Origin: an uncultured Clostridia bacterium
Lineage (GTDB): Bacteria; Bacillota; Clostridia; Christensenellales; Pumilibacteraceae
Length of the DNA stretch: 16,459 nt
Direction: 5' to 3'
Assembly (NCBI GenBank): GCA_947589145.1
Contig: CANQCB010000022.1
Location: 1 to 16,459 of the forward strand
The translations under genes and the position numbers were made by a program. The notes under the pieces are model-generated. The model was not told the origin of the DNA. It was given only the letters and a program-made list of their open reading frames with translations, and did no database searches. Shown here in pieces: positions 14,382-16,459 of the stretch (position 1 is its first letter; every line of letters starts with the position of its first letter).

Positions 14382-15272
14382 ATGAAGTATCTTTCCGTAA
14401 CCGAAACGGCGAAGAAGTGGAATTTATCCGAGCGAAGCGTTCGGAATTACTGCGCGCTCGGGAAAATCGACGGCGCATTTCTCACGGGAAAGACGTGGAA
14501 TATCCCCGAGGACGCCGAGAAGCCCGACCGGATCAATAAAAAATCCACCGCTCCCACCACGCTGTCGGAAGTGCTGACTGCCGAGAAAAACGCGAAACTT
14601 TCGGGCGGAATTTACCATAAAGTCCAGATCGAGCTGACCTACAATTCCAACCATATCGAAGGCAGCCGCCTCACTCATGACCAGACGCGGTATATCTTCG
14701 AGACGAACACGATCGGGATCAACGGCGGCTCCGTCAAGGTGGATGATATTGTCGAAACGGCAAACCATTTCAAGTGTATCGACCTCGTGATCGAGAGTGC
14801 GAAAAAGCCGATTACGGAGGCTTTTATCAAAGAGTTGCATCGCACACTGAAAAACGGGACGACCGACGCGCGCGAGTCTTGGTTTGCCGTGGGCGATTAC
14901 AAAAAGCTGCCCAACACCGTCGGGGATATGTATACGGCAAGTCCCGAAGAAGTTGCCGAAAAGATGAAAGAACTGCTCGTTGAATACAACGCGAATAAAG
15001 ATAAGTCTTTCGACGACTTGTTGGATTTTCATTACCGCTTCGAGTGCATTCACCCCTTTCAGGACGGCAACGGCAGGATCGGACGGCTTCTCCTCTTTAA
15101 GGAATGTCTGCGCTATAATACCGTGCCGTTCATCATCGACGAGGAACTGAAACTCTTTTATTACCGCGGCTTGAAAGAATGGGATAGCGAGCGCGGATAT
15201 TTGCGCGACACCTGCCTTGCCGCGCAGGACAAATTCAAGGTCTGGCTCGACTACTTCAAAGTAAAATACTAA
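14382..15272 (+). CDS. Fic-domain protein with N-terminal helix-turn-helix (class II)
   Basis: 296-residue Fic protein, a family that usually transfers AMP from ATP to a target hydroxyl. Residues 1-46 form a MerR/excisionase-like helix-turn-helix (SVTETAKKWNLSERSVRNYC, then a KTWNIP wing), suggesting DNA binding or autoregulation. The inhibitory motif (S/T)xxxE(G/N) is present before the core as SNHIEG (Ser89, Glu93, Gly94), which defines class II. The catalytic motif HPFQDGNGRIGR is complete at 224-235 with His224 and Arg235. GAGGTGG at 14369-14375 supports the ATG. It is followed after 63 bases by an HsdR gene; Fic genes are commonly found in type I restriction loci, so a role in controlling or accompanying that system is likely. 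Target unknown. Confidence 0.93.
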   Translation: MKYLSVTETAKKWNLSERSVRNYCALGKIDGAFLTGKTWNIPEDAEKPDRINKKSTAPTTLSEVLTAEKNAKLSGGIYHKVQIELTYNSNHIEGSRLTHDQTRYIFETNTIGINGGSVKVDDIVETANHFKCIDLVIESAKKPITEAFIKELHRTLKNGTTDARESWFAVGDYKKLPNTVGDMYTASPEEVAEKMKELLVEYNANKDKSFDDLLDFHYRFECIHPFQDGNGRIGRLLLFKECLRYNTVPFIIDEELKLFYYRGLKEWDSERGYLRDTCLAAQDKFKVWLDYFKVKY

Positions 15273-15335
15273 AAATTTTTGTCCGTCAACTTCCGATAAC
15301 ACGAAATTATGAGAACAAAAACAGGAGTAAAATAG

Positions 15336-16459
15336 ATGTTACCCGAAGAACAAGCAAGAGTAAAAATCGATGAACAGCTTGTCGGCGCCGGTTGGGAAGT
15401 CGTTACGCGATTTGAGTACAACCGCAAGAACCCGTCGGCAGTTACCGAAGCGTCTATGCTGGGGCGCAAGGAAAGCGATTACCTGCTCTTTATCGACAAT
15501 AAAGCGATAGCGGTGGTCGAAGCCAAACGCGCCGAGCGCGATCTTGACGAATTGGTAGCGCAACAAGCGGAAAACTATACCGTTACCCCGCAAAGTTGGT
15601 ATGGATTTTGGCTGGACGAAAACAAAGTCCCGCTTGTTTATCTTGCGAACGGCGAAAAAATCCTTTTCAAAAATATGCTTGACGTCGGCAGCGAGTATCA
15701 AGAAATCGAACGAATGCACACGCCGAAGGAAATGCTTCGCATGATCGGAAAATCTTCCGACTTGGGCGCACTTCCCACGATCGAAAGAAAAGGGCTGCGC
15801 GATTGTCAATACCGCGCGGAAATCAATTTGGAAGCATCGTTCAAAGACGGAAAAAAGAAAGCACTCGCCGTGCTTGCGACAGGCTCCGGCAAAACGTATC
15901 TTGCGTGCCTTGCGTCGTATCGTTTTTTGGAGTACACGCCGTCAACGAAACGAATCCTGTTTTTGGCAGACCGTAACAACCTTGCGAATCAAGCACAATC
16001 CGAATTCAAATCGTTTAACAGAACGGAAACGGGACAAAAATTAGAAGAATTGTATGACATAACGCGATTAAGAAAAGAAGATGACATCAAAGGAAATATC
16101 GTCATATCTACCATTCAGAAACTTTATGCCGTACTGACGGGACAGGAATTGAGCGAAGTCGACGAGGATGCCGAGGACGAGAAGGATCAGGAAGATAAGG
16201 AAAAACACAGCAAAGAAGTCGTATCGCTCGGCGATGATTTGAAGTTGCCGCCCGATTACTTCCAATTTATCATTGTAGACGAATGCCACCGTTCCATTTA
16301 CGGGCGTTGGAAAGCCGTACTCGACTATTTCAATAAGGCAAAGGTACTCGGTTTGACCGCCACCCCTACCGACGAAGCCGTCGCTTACTTCGATAAAAAT
16401 ATCATAGAAAATTATTCCTACGACGATTCCGTCGTCGATGGCGTCAATGTACCGCAACG
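15336..16459 (+). CDS. hsdR: Type I restriction enzyme R subunit (HsdR), 3' truncated
   Basis: The first 374 residues of a restriction-translocation subunit; the right edge cuts the gene. The N-terminal PD-(D/E)xK nuclease is intact: Asp48 in ESDYLLF, then Glu62-Ala-Lys64 in VVEAKR. A superfamily 2 helicase motor follows, with Walker A TGSGKT (182-187), LFLADRNNL as motif Ia, DECH (315-318) as motif II and TATP (341-344) as motif III. A charged acidic linker (about 274-298) sits between motifs Ia and II. HsdR cuts foreign DNA after ATP-driven translocation, together with HsdM and HsdS, expected to the right. AGGAG (15323-15327) lies eight bases before the ATG. Coupling to fic on one transcript is likely. 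A helicase of another restriction type is a less likely reading. Confidence 0.9.
   Translation, partial: MLPEEQARVKIDEQLVGAGWEVVTRFEYNRKNPSAVTEASMLGRKESDYLLFIDNKAIAVVEAKRAERDLDELVAQQAENYTVTPQSWYGFWLDENKVPLVYLANGEKILFKNMLDVGSEYQEIERMHTPKEMLRMIGKSSDLGALPTIERKGLRDCQYRAEINLEASFKDGKKKALAVLATGSGKTYLACLASYRFLEYTPSTKRILFLADRNNLANQAQSEFKSFNRTETGQKLEELYDITRLRKEDDIKGNIVISTIQKLYAVLTGQELSEVDEDAEDEKDQEDKEKHSKEVVSLGDDLKLPPDYFQFIIVDECHRSIYGRWKAVLDYFNKAKVLGLTATPTDEAVAYFDKNIIENYSYDDSVVDGVNVPQ

Noticed and set aside
14424..15302. 292-codon minus-strand frame opposite fic
   Set aside because: The + strand holds complete Fic catalytic and inhibitory motifs.
16155..16235. Acidic linker in HsdR as an unusual insertion
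   Set aside because: HsdR proteins of this type often carry a variable charged segment before the DECH motif, so it is probably ordinary.

Overview
The window looks like a low-redundancy stretch of a Gram-positive anaerobe of the Bacillota (class Clostridia; a gut Christensenellales-type bacterium would fit, but that is a guess from gene style). The basis is strong AGGAG-type ribosome sites, two lipoproteins with classical lipoboxes, an OmpR/PhoB-type two-component pair, circularly permuted GH3 glycosidases of the kind described from rumen and gut Clostridia, and an InlB-type repeat lipoprotein. No tRNA, rRNA, insertion sequence or CRISPR array is visible.

Region 1 (1-7659, + strand) is a carbohydrate-utilisation operon. 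A GH3 beta-glycosidase that enters from the left edge, a surface lipoprotein with an Ig-like domain, two InlB B-repeats and a CBM6/35-like module, and a second GH3 with a membrane helix at each end follow one another closely. Both GH3 proteins carry the permuted order (alpha/beta sandwich, Fn3-like, then TIM barrel), and all catalytic residues can be placed. The lipoprotein probably holds glycan at the surface while the two glycosidases cut it. A stem-loop ends the region.

Region 2 (7849-9513, - strand) is a lipoprotein M3-family metallopeptidase, convergent with the operon and with its own good promoter. Divergently from it, region 3 (9751-13061, +) holds an ArsP_2-type polytopic metal transporter with a His-rich cytoplasmic-type loop, then an OmpR-family response regulator and its histidine kinase. 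A Fur-box-like palindrome lies between transporter and regulator. The arrangement suggests a metal-homeostasis unit, though the ligand of the kinase is not readable.

Region 4 (13062-13966) holds a long, multi-helix inverted-repeat structure and then thymidylate kinase (tmk), closed by a clear intrinsic terminator. Region 5 (14038-14381) is non-coding, AT-rich and dense in symmetry: a 14-bp perfect palindrome, a G8 tract, six 15-bp tandem repeats each with internal dyad symmetry, and a 10-bp inverted repeat overlapping a candidate promoter. It leads into region 6, a class II Fic protein with an N-terminal helix-turn-helix and, 63 bases on, the start of a type I restriction R subunit (HsdR), cut by the right edge. 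This is the beginning of a defence locus.

The least explained signals are the structured element before tmk and the palindromic 15-bp repeat array before fic-hsdR.
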